Source of the DNA: Musa acuminata AAA Group | Taxonomy: Eukaryota > Streptophyta > Magnoliopsida > Zingiberales > Musaceae | Length of the DNA stretch: 64,000 bases | NCBI RefSeq assembly: GCF_036884655.1 | Contig: NC_088339.1 | Location: forward strand, 30,713,001-30,777,000 | Direction of reading: 5' to 3' | Shown here: piece after piece, positions 50,706-64,000 of the stretch | How the letters are laid out: each line of letters begins with the position of its first letter | Numbering within the stretch: position 1 is the stretch's first letter | Notes under the pieces: model-generated | Database searches by the model: none | Told to the model about the DNA's origin: nothing | Seen by the model: the letters and a program-made list of their open reading frames with translations, nothing else | Made by a program: the position numbers and the translations under genes

Positions 50706-50710
<5 letters not shown>
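49331..50710. other. Intergenic DNA, no gene seen
   Basis: Includes a GA-rich stretch at about 50035-50115. No gene was recognised. Confidence 0.45.

Positions 50711-50737
<27 letters not shown>
50711..50737. repeat. (TA)n microsatellite
   Basis: About 27 bp of TA repeat. Confidence 0.9.
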
Positions 50738-50801
50738 TCCCTTGCAGAGGAACAGGCGGAATTGTTGGCCGCATCGAAATCAACGCTGACCCGTAATTCC
50801 C

Positions 50802-51023
50802 TCAAAATGCAATTCTCTGAGTTCTCTAACCAAACAGATGGTGGGCATTCCGAAGCCTCTGTGACGAACGCACACAGAGAAGTCTCCTGATCAAACGAGA
50901 GAGTTCGAACATTCAAAATGCAATTCTCTGAGTTCTCAAACCAAACAGATGGTGGGCATTCCAAAGCCTCTGAGACGAACGCGCACAAAGAAGTCTCCTG
51001 ATCAAACGAGAGAGTTCGAACAT
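50802..51023 (-). repeat. 111-bp tandem duplication, frame-preserving
   Basis: Copies at 50802-50912 and 50913-51023 differ at only a few bases. The unit is 37 codons long, so an open minus-strand frame (50710-51102) reads through both copies and contains the segment RTLSFDQETSLCAFV twice. That frame begins with a hydrophobic segment (YVTLVIFMLPLVLFIWL) but runs out into the TA repeat. It lies just 3' of the small CxxC gene, so it may only be its untranslated region. I do not call it a gene. Confidence 0.9.
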
Positions 51024-51215
51024 CTAATTTTGCAAGCCAAATAAACAACACCAAAGGCAACATAAAGATAACCAAAGTTACATAACGTAAATTAGCACAC
51101 AAGTCTCATCATCCATGGATGATGAGGACGACAGTAGCAACGCAGGCTTTATGCATCTGGAATCCAACCGCATACCAAATCCAAACGATCGTTTGGGGCA
51201 ACAGCGAGGGGCGGA

Positions 51216-51437
51216 TCAATGGATGGTGCAGGTGGACGAAGAGGAGGGATTCTTGTCTGCCGCTTTGTCATCGACGACGGCGCCACCGCCGGAAGACTGG
51301 GCGAGCTTCACGCCCGGCCAGTCCCGGCACATGCAGTGCTGCCCCTCGGCGATCCGCTGGTGGACGGACGCGACGTGGCGGCCGCAGCCTCCCCAGGTGG
51401 TCTTCCCGCACTTGCCACACTTCACCTCGTAGCACAT
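51216..51437 (-). CDS. Small conserved plant CxxC protein, 73 residues
   Basis: A compact minus-strand frame starting MCYEVKCGKCGKTTWGGCGRH and continuing VASVHQRIAEGQHCMCRDWPGV. Two Cys pairs (CGKC and CMC) plus a further Cys and His residues suggest a small metal-binding fold. Short plant proteins with KCGKTTW.GCGRH...EGQHC.C..WPGV are widespread but uncharacterised, which supports a real gene. A Ser-rich tail ends the protein. A TATA box sits 79 bp upstream of the ATG. Metal binding is inferred from the cysteines; the cellular role is unknown. Confidence 0.75.
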   Translation of the reverse strand: MCYEVKCGKCGKTTWGGCGRHVASVHQRIAEGQHCMCRDWPGVKLAQSSGGGAVVDDKAADKNPSSSSTCTIH

Positions 51438-51515
51438 CCTTGCCCTGTCTCCGATCTCTGCACAAGAACACTTCCCTCAAAGCTAAGATATGCTCTCCAT
51501 CCCCGATGGACGACC

Positions 51516-51525
51516 AATTTATAGC
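51516..51525 (-). promoter_or_regulatory. Probable TATA box of the CxxC gene
   Basis: On the minus strand GCTATAAATT, about 80 bp upstream of the start codon at 51437. Confidence 0.6.
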
Positions 51526-52150
51526 ATTTCAACCATAAAAGACGGAATGCTAGCGTCAGTGGTTCGGTGATCCTTAATATCCATGTACCTTGTGAACAAC
51601 AAGCGGTGGATTCAACGCCACGATTTGTCCGTCGCCTAAGCCGCCGACAAGGAATTAAGACGAGAAACAGCAGATTCTCTTTCACGGGGCGGATTCACAT
51701 TTTGGGCAACAAAGCTTCATGTCCTTCACTTGGAAGAGCCTTTGTCCTGTAACAGTGATTTCGACCTTCTATCAATGGGCCGTACTCCATGTACAGTGGA
51801 ATGTGTTTTAATGCACCGCCAATGTCGTTACCAAGGTTTTAATACCCATTCACCATTTCTTCTACCTCAAGGAGTCGAACCGGCGTATCAACGATCGAAG
51901 CGTAGGTTTAACCGTAAAAATACAAATATGATCACATGTTATGTTTAAAAATAGAGCTAAAAAGTATCTTATCCCGATTTTCTGATGGTACTATCGCTTG
52001 TAGTATGACACTGAGCAATACTACCACCTGACAGAGCTCGGTCTTAGCTCGGAGACCGAGCTCTGACGGTGCCACCGCTTGACAGGGGTGGTACCATCGC
52101 TATCAGCAATGCTGGCGATACCACCGCTTAGATCATCTGAGAGACTGGGT

Positions 52151-53778
52151 TGTTAAGATCAAGAGCACTAAGAGGGAGGGGAGGGGTGAATTAGTGCAGC
52201 GGAAAACTTTCGATGTTTAAAACTGCGTTCGTACGATGAAATCGTTTCCGACGTAAAACCGTTTTCGGATGTTTAAGACTGCGTTCGTACGATGAAAGGC
52301 GTGTAGCAAAAGTAAAGAGGAAGTAAAGCACATATGGAGGTTTGCAATAAGGTAAGCAGTAAAAATAAATGCAAACCAGAGAGCACCACAATTTTAGAGT
52401 GGTTCGGTCAATCTTGATCTACATCCACTTTTGGCTTCCCCCTCCGACGAAGTTACCGATGTCCACTAGAGGCCTTCCTTCAATAGGCGAAGGCCAACCA
52501 CCCTTTTAAAGTTTCACTCATTTTGATGGGCTTAGGAGACAACCCTTACAGTAATTTCTCTCATCTCTTGAAAGATAAAAACTTGGAAGAAAAGAGAGAG
52601 GAAAACTTCTAGCCTTTACAACACTTTTGAGCTCTAAAAATCACAGAGTAAGATTGGATTTTCGGTGTCTTTTGGTTGCCCTTTCATTGCTACAAGGGTG
52701 GGGTATTTATAGGCCCCCAACCAGTTTGAATTCCGAGCTCAAAACTGTCATCTCTCGGAATTCTAGGGTCTGGCGGTTGCACCGCCTGGCAGAGCTCAGA
52801 GACTGAGCCTCTAAGCGGTGCCACCGCCTGACAGGGGCGGTTGCATCGCCCAATCTCGCTCGGAGACTAAGCCCAAGCGGTGCCACCGCTTGACCTGGGC
52901 GGTTGCACCGCCCAGCTTTCCTGGGAGACCATCTCTTGGGCGGTGCCACCGTCGACCCTGGCGGTGCCACCGCCTGGCAGGAATTCTAGTCTGAATGGGT
53001 TGATCCATTCGACCCAATTTGGGTCTGTCAAGGGCCCAATTGCCCCATGATTAAGTTAATGGGATCACCTCTCATTCCTAACTTAATCTACATGCTAACT
53101 ACGATATTTCTTAAGACATTTACTACAACTTGTTCCGGTGCGTCAATCGCTTCTTCCGACGAACCTTCGGCGATGCTCCGACGGACTTCCGGCAAACTCC
53201 TGGACTTGCGATGATCCACTTGCCGAGTTTCGACGAGTTTCTTTGGCAAGCTCCTGGACTTCTCGGATTTGTTCCCGCAGAACCTCCGACGACCGTCCGG
53301 ACTTCCGTCGAACTCTCGAACTCCCAACGTGATCATAGTCTTGACTCCGGCGCAACTCCTGCTGCATGTCTTACTTCTATAGTAGTTAATCCTACACATA
53401 TAAAACAAAACTTCGATCGAGACAATTAATCCTAAGCAATTAACCAAGTTGTCCGGCATGTCATTGGTCCCTCGACGCTTCGTCCTCTCCTGCGGCCTAT
53501 TGCCCAATCGGCTAGTTGACTCTGTAATTCCGATATTCTTGGCACAATACCCGCTCTTCTTGGCCCGATGCCCGAGTCCACGGCCCGAAATCTTCTGTCG
53601 ATACGTTGACTGATCCACCGGCCCGACGTCCAATCTTCTGACATGTTCCTTCGGCACAACATGATTTTTTCTGCTTTAATTGTATCATCCTGATCGAAGC
53701 ATCCTACATCACTCAAAACGTAGATTAAATTATAAACATATATTAAGTGGTTTCATCATCAAAATACGAGATTCAACA
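52151..53778 (-). mobile_element. Solo LTR (1,628 bp), nested, with 5-bp target duplication
   Basis: On the minus strand the LTR begins TGTTGAATCTCG at 53778 and ends CTTAACA at 52151. TGGGT flanks it on both sides (52146-52150 and 53779-53783), a perfect 5-bp duplication, so it is a complete solo LTR left by LTR-LTR recombination. A TATA box CCTATAAATAC lies at 52703-52713 on the minus strand. The part at 52771-52980 is an array of imperfect palindromes of GCGGT/ACCGC type. The insertion site is inside an older LTR of the same family. Confidence 0.9.
52771..52980. repeat. GCGGT/ACCGC palindrome array inside the LTR
   Basis: Several copies of GGCGGTTGCACCGCC- and GGCGGTGCCACCGCC-like inverted units, upstream (in LTR sense) of the TATA box. 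A related array occurs at 61626-61824 in the other solo LTR. Confidence 0.85.
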
Positions 53779-54264
53779 TGGGTCTTACAAGCGGTGCCAC
53801 CATTGGTCAGAGTCCAACAACCTAGTTGGGCCTTGTATTCGGCCCAAACTATCCTAGCTCCAAGTCCAGTTGGCCCCTAACAGAGTTGATGGGATTACCT
53901 CCCAAATCAACTCTAATTATCATTCTAACTATGATTAAGGCAAGCATGGTCTGGTATGTCGATTTTTACTCGGCGATCCTCCAGCGAACTTCTCGGCGGG
54001 GCTTCTGGCGAGCTTCCGGTGAACTCCCGACCAACTCTCGGCCAGTCTTCCGGCATGTTTCCGACGATCTCCCGATGAGCTTTCGGTGATCTTATGATGA
54101 ACTCTCGGTGAGCTCCCGGTATATCGTCTGAGTCTTCGACTCCGGCCCATCATCTGCTTTACGCTTTACTACTATCGTAATTAATCTTGCACACTTATCT
54201 CAATACATGGATTAGATCAAATAATTTATCAATTAATTTCATCATCAAAATTCGAGATTCAACA

Positions 54265-55455
54265 CTTCCTTCCCCTGCTTGAGTATGGAAAGCGTTGCCA
54301 TTGATAGTCATGAGTATATATTTCCAAGAAAGTGTAGTTCGAACTTCTTCGTGAGCTAGGCAAAAGAATTGATGGGAAGCGACTTTTAGTGGGCATTTCA
54401 TTCTTGTGCTAGGCCTCTTAACATGAACAGAAAGGGGCAGCACATCAAAGTGCTTAAAGTGTCGTACAATAACATTTGGACGCGAAAAGCTATAATCTGC
54501 TCTATCGATTCAACATTACTATCGAATGCCTCTAAGGACGAGAGGCAGAAGTTCGCTGGAATCGATTCCACCTAGATTTTCTAAGTAAATAACAATCGAC
54601 ACATTGTGGGGTCGACAAATGTTTCTCATTTTGATTATTGGAACTCTCGTCTTATCTCCTCCAAATATCGATCTATCTACTGTAGTTAGATTTATAAGGA
54701 ATCTTCTATCAACTTTGTCGATTGGCCCTCAATTCAGGCAAGATAGAACGATGGTGTGATCCATCGAATTCTATGGTTGGGAATCGAAGTGCCCTCTCAA
54801 TCGATGATTCGGTAAGTCTTAGGTGCTCTTAGGATGTCGATTTCATGTCTAGTGTCGATCAAGGTGGAGCCGATGATGATGGCTAAGCTGGTAGCACCGC
54901 TTGCTACCATACATATTAGCATACATATTAGCATCTGCATTTGCTAAGTGAGATTTAAGAACACTTTGACGGGAATAAGCAAATGATTCAATGCGTGAGT
55001 GATTATGTTTGTGACATTAAACCCTTCCTCTAGTATAAAAAATAATAAGAAAAAAGTTGTTAAGATTATAGTCAAAACACTAAGCTCGTTGAGAGCTTGT
55101 CACTTGTGTGCCTCATATATACCGTGGAACTAATGGGTAGAATCAATTTCTCACAGGAGTGGTGTAAATTATGATTTGCATCCTCAAGTACCATAAGTTT
55201 CTCACTAATCAAACGAACCGATAATAAGATCAGCATATAGAAAATATCGAAATTTAAGCACACATAGGACTTAGCGTACCAAACGAAGCAGCGTAACTGA
55301 CAATAGCACAAAGTCCAAAGTGAATTAAAACGGAACCGGTGACACACTCCTGACCCCAGGACAACACGGAACACAGCCAAGAAAACGACTCGGAAACTTA
55401 AAAGTAGCGGTGGCAGCTGTAGTCGACAAACACAAGGCTTGCGAACATTGCTCGC
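54265..55455. other. Spacer 3' of the alpha-tubulin gene
   Basis: No gene seen. The last part is probably the tubulin 3' untranslated region. Confidence 0.5.
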
Positions 55456-57988
<2,533 letters not shown>

Positions 57989-58515
57989 CAGAGGGGGTGG
58001 CGGAGCGCGATGCTAGGGCTTCCCCTCCTAAACCGGGGTTAGCTTACCGTGGTTTGTTAAGCTGATCTGGCCATTGGTTAACCGCCCACGTCGAAGGTTT
58101 AACGTCTATTTTTGGCGCCTGAATTCGATTTCGAATTCCAAATGGACTCGCCGCCGTACAAAAATTACGATTCTCTTGCCACTAGATGGATGTGGATCTG
58201 ACGGACAATGCCGCGTGGAGATTGTTGGCGAGAAGATGCGGTGTGATACATCGTAACTGACCTTCTACTTATGACGGTTATGGCGGACCTCCTGGGGCTG
58301 CGCTTCGGTCTTGGTCTACGTTGGTTAGACGGGCACGTCATGACAACCGATGGGACACCTCAACGCAAGACCCGCTACCATCTACTTTAATCAGAAATAA
58401 TTTAATTTAAGTGACTAATTCCAACTAACAAGATTAGAAAATGTTTTTTTAATTTTTATAAAGCGTTTTCGTTTTGATTTATTTATGTTAGTGTTAAAAA
58501 AAAAGAGACATCAAC
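57989..58515. other. Distal alpha-tubulin promoter region
   Basis: No gene. Moderately GC-rich up to about 58380 and AT-rich beyond. Confidence 0.4.
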
Positions 58516-59790
58516 GAGTTAAAGTCTATTTTATGTGACGTAATTTTGATCCTACTATTTATATATATTATATATATATTATATATATTTACTTACGTCT
58601 AAAATAATTTATATATATTTTAAAATATAACATATAATCTGATTAAATATGAGTTAATAGACGTTATAGTCTGATTACGTGATATGCTAACTCACAATAA
58701 ATTATTAATATAATAATACATATAATTTAAATTTAAAAAAGGATTAATATCAATTTTAACCATTGTGATTATGGTTATGAACCAATTAAGCTCTTATGGT
58801 TTGTTCGTGTCTAAAATAATCTTTATATTTAAAATATATATATATAGTATATATGACTCTCCTGTTAAGTTTGAGTTAAAAGACGTTAAAGTTTATTTAC
58901 GTGATATGCTGATTCATAATAAATCATTAATATAATAATATATATAATTTAAGTTAAAAAAAACCTAAACTACCATTAATGGTAGTATGAGGCATTATCG
59001 TGGAATCGAACACCACTAGTAGCATCGAGTTGTTGCTACTTAACAATGCATCATACGCACGTAACCTCTCTCACACTTATGATGAGCTCAAGAGCTTCCC
59101 ATCCTACCTCAAGTATATGTGTGTTGACGAGTTCGATGCTAGGCACATGATAGTCTCTTAGTCCCTTTTCCTCCTCTTGAGCATCTTCATCCCTACCGCC
59201 TTTCAACTCGTTCTCTCTTGTGCCCTCACCCGTCATGCTTATAATGTGGTGGTCCAACTCTCTCTCACTTCTACCTCCGACCTCTCTTACCTTTATCTCT
59301 TCGCATTCGTTCGTCGTTACGACATCTGTCACTTCATCTTCTTCAATAAGGTGGACCTTAAATATTTTTTTAAACTTAAATTATATATATCATTATATTA
59401 ATGATTTATTATGAGTCAATATGCGGTAAGCAGACTCTAATGTCTATTAACTCAAACTTGACGAGAATAGCTCTATGCTATGTTTTTTAAAATATAAGAG
59501 TTATTTTAGACATAAGTAAATCACAAGGGCTTAAGTGGTCCATGACTAAAATCATAAGAGCTAAAATAAATATTAATATTTTTTAAAATTAAAATTACAT
59601 GTATCATTATATTAATGGTTTATTGTAAGTTAACATGTCACGTAAGCATAGTCTAATGTCTATTAACTCAAATTTAATAGAAGAAACTTATATGTTATGT
59701 TTTTTAAAATATATGAGTTACTTTATACGAGTAATAAGGGCCTAAGTGATCTGTCACCAAAATTATTGGGACTAAAATAGACCTTAACTC
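58516..59790. mobile_element. AT-rich foldback-like element
   Basis: The left edge GAGTTAAAGTCTATTTTA at 58516 recurs inverted at the right edge (rc GAGTTAAGGTCTATTTTAG ending at 59790). Inside, the left arm has two direct copies of a unit of about 160 bp (about 58575-58735 and 58810-58970). The right arm has two copies of the same unit inverted (about 59350-59510 and 59585-59745). A non-repeated centre of about 380 bp lies between. No clear target duplication is visible, so it may be a foldback transposon or a product of nested insertions. Confidence 0.6.
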
Positions 59791-60812
59791 TCCTAAAGAA
59801 GATGAAATAAGAGAATAGTGATGACAGAAAGAGTCATATTATATATTGAATTTGATTTCAGTTATATTTTGAATTGATACATTAACTTTGATTAGTCTGA
59901 ATTTGATAAATCAACACTATTCGATTTCTAACAAACAGGACTAATAGTCTTAATAGTTTTTGTGTGACGGTATTGCATGCTGGTCTTCCTAATATGAGCT
60001 AACGAAGTGTTTTTCCAAATTTCTCCGATCATATATTTAGACAAGTTAGAGCACATAAAGTGCATGTCGTATGTATGGGATGAGAACTTTTTCTCTCATC
60101 TATCGAAGATTCTAGTTTCGGATGTCTTGATTTTTAAAGGTGCTTGTTTAACTACTTAATAAATTTTATATTCGTTTTAAAAAAATATCTTAGGAACATT
60201 AGCCAAATGCCAATTATAGATAAGGGGTGCAACTCTAAAAAAAAAGATTAGCATTAACATACAAAGCTCACATATTATATGAAATAATAAAGCAGTAAAA
60301 GGACAAATGATGACTGCAAATCATGCTCGATCATGTTCAATGTCAAACCCGATAACATGAGAAACAACAATGTTTCATCGATTCAAAAAACCATTTGGAG
60401 AACTCAGAAGTCAAGTAGAACAGTAAAAAATCCTCATCCCACAGCTTATGGACTAATTAATAGATATAAAACTATCGATTCATAGATATCAATCTCTGAT
60501 GCTCATAATATTATGCATAAGACCTTTTACCATCAATTTCTTGAGTTTCTCATTTTAGACATGAGTAAACGAGGAATGTAAGAATCCGAATCCATGGAAG
60601 ACACCCCACACAATGATAGTTATGATCATTAAAATCCTATCAATTTTTTTTCGCAATTAGCTTAAGTACATGAAACACAAATCAATGTATTTTCATGTTT
60701 GTCGTCAAAACTATCCCAAAAAAAACAAGAGCTCAACCTAAATATTATTAGCCCTCTTAGTAACCAACAAGCTTAAAGCGAACATTATCAACTAAATATT
60801 GATAGTATTATT
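59791..60812. other. AT-rich spacer, no gene seen
   Basis: Nothing recognisable between the foldback structure and the right solo LTR. Confidence 0.5.
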
Positions 60813-62389
60813 TATTGAATCTCAAATTTTGATGATGAAACCAATTGATAAGTGTTTATGATTTAATCTACATTTTGAGTGACGCATGATGCTTCGATCA
60901 TGATGAGACAATTAAAGTATGAAGAATCATGTTGGGCTGGAGGATCGGTCGATGTATCGACAAAAGATTTCGGGCATCGGGCCAAGAAGAGTGGATATTG
61001 CGCCAAGGATATCGGAGTTGCAGAGTCAACTAGCTGATTAGGCAATAGGTCGCAAGAGATGACGATGCGCCGAAGAATCGAATGAAGCGTCAAGGGACCA
61101 ATGACATGCCAGATAACATGATTAATGCTTAGTATTAATTGTCTAGATCGAAGTGTGTTTTTACATGTGCATGATTAACTGCAATAGCAAGGTATAAAGC
61201 AAAATGAAGTCCCGAAGGCAAAGACATGATTTCATTGGGAGTTCGAGAGTTCGTCGGAAGTCCAGACGTTTGTCGAAAGTTCTGCAGGAACCAGTCAAGA
61301 AGTCTAAGAGCTTGCCAAAGAAGCTCATCGGAACTCGCCAATAGGATCATCGTGAAGTCCAGGAGCTTACCAAGAGTCCACTGAAACATTTCCGAGAGAT
61401 CGTCGGAAGTTCGCTGGAAGCTCGTTGGAAGAAACTAGACTTACAGACTTGTTTAGCTTAAAATATGTCTTAGAAATCGTAGTTAGCATGTAATTGTGAT
61501 TGGAATTGGGCCAAACCAATTATGGGCTAATTGGGCTCATGTAAGGACTGTGTTTGGCCCAATGAGAAGCCCAAATAGTGTCCCAAGAAGTGGCATTATC
61601 GTGGCACAGTCCCCGAGACTGTATTAGGCGGTGGTACCGCCAGTTTGAGAGATCGTACCACCCTTGGCAAGGTGTCAGGCGATGGTATCGTCCAGCACAG
61701 TGTAAGTGTCAGATGACACTGGCGGTGGTACCGCCCAACATAGGTGGTGGTACCGCCTAGCACAAGCGGTGGTACCGCCTAGCACAGGCGGTGGTATCGC
61801 CCAACACAGGCGGTGGTACCGTCCGTACCTAGGAAACCTGGGATGAGATGTTTTTAGGCTCCAAGTTTGAATCAACTTGCGGCCTATAAATTCACCTCTC
61901 ATCCCTGGTTAATATACACAAGCACAGAGAATTTAAAGTGGAAAAATGCTGTAGAAATATCTTGTGAGAATTCTCCTATAGTCTAAGTGTTAGAATAGCT
62001 TAAGAGACGAGTGAGTGCTTATAAAGATTGACTCCTAAATCTATAAAAAAGAGAAGAGGGGTGTAAGAAGGAGGTTGATCTTCGTCTATTAAAGGAAGAT
62101 CAATAGTGGATGCCAGTGGCCTTGATGGAAGATGAATCAGTGAAGTGGATGTAGGTCACGACGACCGAACCACTCTAAAATCTGGTTTGCATTTCTATTA
62201 TTGTTATTTACATACTGTAAACTGCTTTACTTACTTAGTCACTACGCTTCCAAGTTATTACCTTTACGAAACGGTTTTTCGTTGGAAACGGATTTAATCG
62301 AAACGAAAATATTTAAATAAGACATGATTTTATCATTTTACGCTGCATTAATTCACCCCCCTTCTTAGCGTTGAACCCCTTTCCTAACA
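60813..62389 (+). mobile_element. Solo LTR (1,577 bp) with 5-bp target duplication
   Basis: Begins TATTGAATCTCAAATTTTG (the canonical TG changed to TA) and ends CCTAACA. TTATT flanks it on both sides (60808-60812 and 62390-62394), a perfect 5-bp duplication. The first bases, the palindrome array, a TATA box CCTATAAATT at 61883-61892 and the end all match the family of the solo LTR at 52151-53778, but in the opposite orientation. No internal retrotransposon sequence is present. Confidence 0.9.
61626..61824. repeat. Array of GGCGGTGGTACCGCC palindromes inside the LTR
   Basis: Five to seven imperfect copies of a unit of about 22-24 bp centred on GGTACC, just upstream of the LTR TATA box. Confidence 0.9.
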
Positions 62390-62394
62390 TTATT

Positions 62395-64000
62395 GGGATG
62401 ATTCCATCATCTATATCTAAGTTTAACCTAAGTTTTTTCAATTTTTAAGTATCATATGTCAGACGATTCATTCATCTGCATCGACGATATTATGTTGAGA
62501 TATTTTTTAAAAAAAAATTACTTTGAAAGAAAGAGAAAAAGTCGCATGTATATCTTATCTATATAAAGTTTTTTTAAATGAAATGTTAAATGATAAAACT
62601 TTTTTTCTTTTTTAAATCAATAATGTTATAGCATGGATGTCATGTCTCCGTGGGGAGAAACTAGCCATGCTACCAAACATGAAAAAGAAGGTGACTCTCA
62701 TCAAATAGTTCTCCAAGCACAAATCATATCGACGACCCTTACGAACGAAGACACCGAAAGAGAGGATGAACTCAAACTTTCATCATGACCTTTCGAGCTA
62801 ACACAAAACCAAACGAGAGATGTCAATGGTTGTTCTCAAGACGCAATACGGCGGCTTGCTAGTTTTCCCTCAGTATATTTCTACCTCCATAGATAGCAGT
62901 CACAAAAAGTCTAAGGTAACTCACTCACTCACGTTATAACCGAGTTAGTCTTGGATATAGATTAGGAGAAGAGTAGACTCAAAGATAGAGTCAACTATAT
63001 GTTGGTACATCATGAACTAGTCATTAGCAGGTCTTAAATTGGAATTCAGACAAATGCCAACTCGTGCTACACGTTCCTGTCGGATACCTAAACAAATAGG
63101 GCTCAGCCCCAATAAACCCCCATGGTTCTGTTAACTTGGGATTCTATGTAATCTTGAGATTTCATTCATTTATTCATTTTAAGAACGTAAACATTCAATC
63201 TCAACACGTACCGAATCGAAGTCTCAATTAGCTAATGAAATATTCGAGTCTTCGAGAACATTAATAATGCTGTGGCCGTTTCCGATCTTAAATGCCAGTT
63301 GGATTTACTTCGACATCAATTCATTTGTCTCGTAGTGAATCGTTTGACTCGGTCAGTCGTCCCAATTCCATCAGAGTCATGCTGACACATAATCCAAGCA
63401 TGTCACGCTCACGTGCGGGCCAGCGGAAGGAAACCTGGCCATCCTGTTTTGTTCCGAATAGCCCACTAGTTGGGTGGAGGAGATACGATTCAATCACACG
63501 GAAAACGACTTAACGCTAATCGTCTACGTTACTTTGACTCAATGATGGAGCCGTCAGCGAACGTGTTTTGACGCGCTGCAGCTCTATGATTCGAGTTTGT
63601 CTAACGAACTCTCTCCTCGCTATCATCACTGCGTGGGAAGAATTAATTGGGCTTCTGTCCCAATAAACATGTGACTTCTAGTAATGATTTGGCGCGTCGC
63701 GGTGGGGTTCGGTGAACGTTTCGGATGTTATGTTTGCCAACCGTCGGACTATCCACGTTGGGTACCCGAGTCGGGACATACATATCGGCACGAAGTCTAC
63801 GAGAGGGAGGAACAAAGTTTGAACGGGTACAGTCGATGGGGCATTCAGTGGTCGGTGACGGTGTGATGTTTGTTCCCATTGGATGTGGTGTCTACTTCTT
63901 GCTGTTCCATAAGAGAAATTACTCGGAAATTTCGGTTCCGGTCACCACCACCACTAAGCGACGGTTCAGTAACAGCCGACGCGCCCGTCTTCGTCTTACC
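62395..64000. other. Window end, no gene seen
   Basis: AT-rich at first and mixed composition after about 63250. Short open frames at 63292-63513 and 63643-63879 match nothing. It may hold the promoter of a gene beyond the window. Confidence 0.4.

Larger units (their letters stand above)
51950..54264 (-). mobile_element. Older truncated LTR, split by the nested solo LTR
   Basis: On the minus strand it begins at 54264 with TGTTGAATCTCGAATTTTG, the same start as the solo LTR nested inside it. It runs to 53784, is interrupted by the insertion at 52151-53778, and continues to about 51950 with GGTACC-type repeat motifs. Its 3' half, including the TATA region, is missing, so no target duplication can be found. 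Confidence 0.7.

Overview
The window is nuclear DNA from a flowering plant. It has spliced genes with GT-AG introns, nuclear genes for plastid-targeted proteins, two cytosolic-type tRNA genes, long AT-rich intergenic DNA, many (TA)n and (TC)n microsatellites, and LTR retrotransposon remains. GC-rich single-exon genes (WD40, VQ, bZIP) in AT-rich surroundings, together with the repeat families, fit a commelinid monocot, perhaps Zingiberales such as banana. The species assignment is an inference.

Layout. 1-11 kb: petM (cytochrome b6f subunit, +), a seven-bladed WD40 gene of JINGUBANG type (+), and plastid ribosomal protein S9 in two exons (-). 11-18.3 kb: a TA-rich minisatellite, a 241-bp hAT-type MITE with a perfect 8-bp target duplication, and a 4.57-kb minus-strand LTR element. 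That element has two LTRs identical as read, a tRNA-Met primer site and a polypurine tract, but no recognisable gag or pol. 20-31 kb: a BTB/POZ gene in two coding exons (+) and CCS1 in eight exons (-). 30-35 kb: a GC-rich element with inverted ends between CCS1 and a VQ-motif gene (+), tRNA-Lys(UUU) and tRNA-Leu(UAG) (both -), and a second GC-rich block with imperfect inverted ends. 34-38.7 kb: a three-exon BSD-domain gene (+). 40-51.5 kb: a small uncharacterised gene behind a (TC)n leader (+), a small bZIP gene (+), a probable LTR remnant, a 111-bp tandem duplication, and a small CxxC protein gene (-). 52-62.4 kb: an alpha-tubulin gene in four exons (-), flanked by two solo LTRs of one family in opposite orientation, each with a perfect 5-bp target duplication. 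The left one is nested in an older LTR of the same family. A ~1.3-kb AT-rich foldback structure lies between the tubulin promoter and the right solo LTR.

The genes do not form an operon or an obvious pathway cluster. PetM, CCS1 and plastid S9 all act in the chloroplast, and the first two both serve the cytochrome b6f complex; this is probably coincidence. I found no clearly new biological system. The most unusual objects are the coding-free but apparently very young LTR element, the GC-cored TIR elements and the nested solo LTRs around alpha-tubulin.
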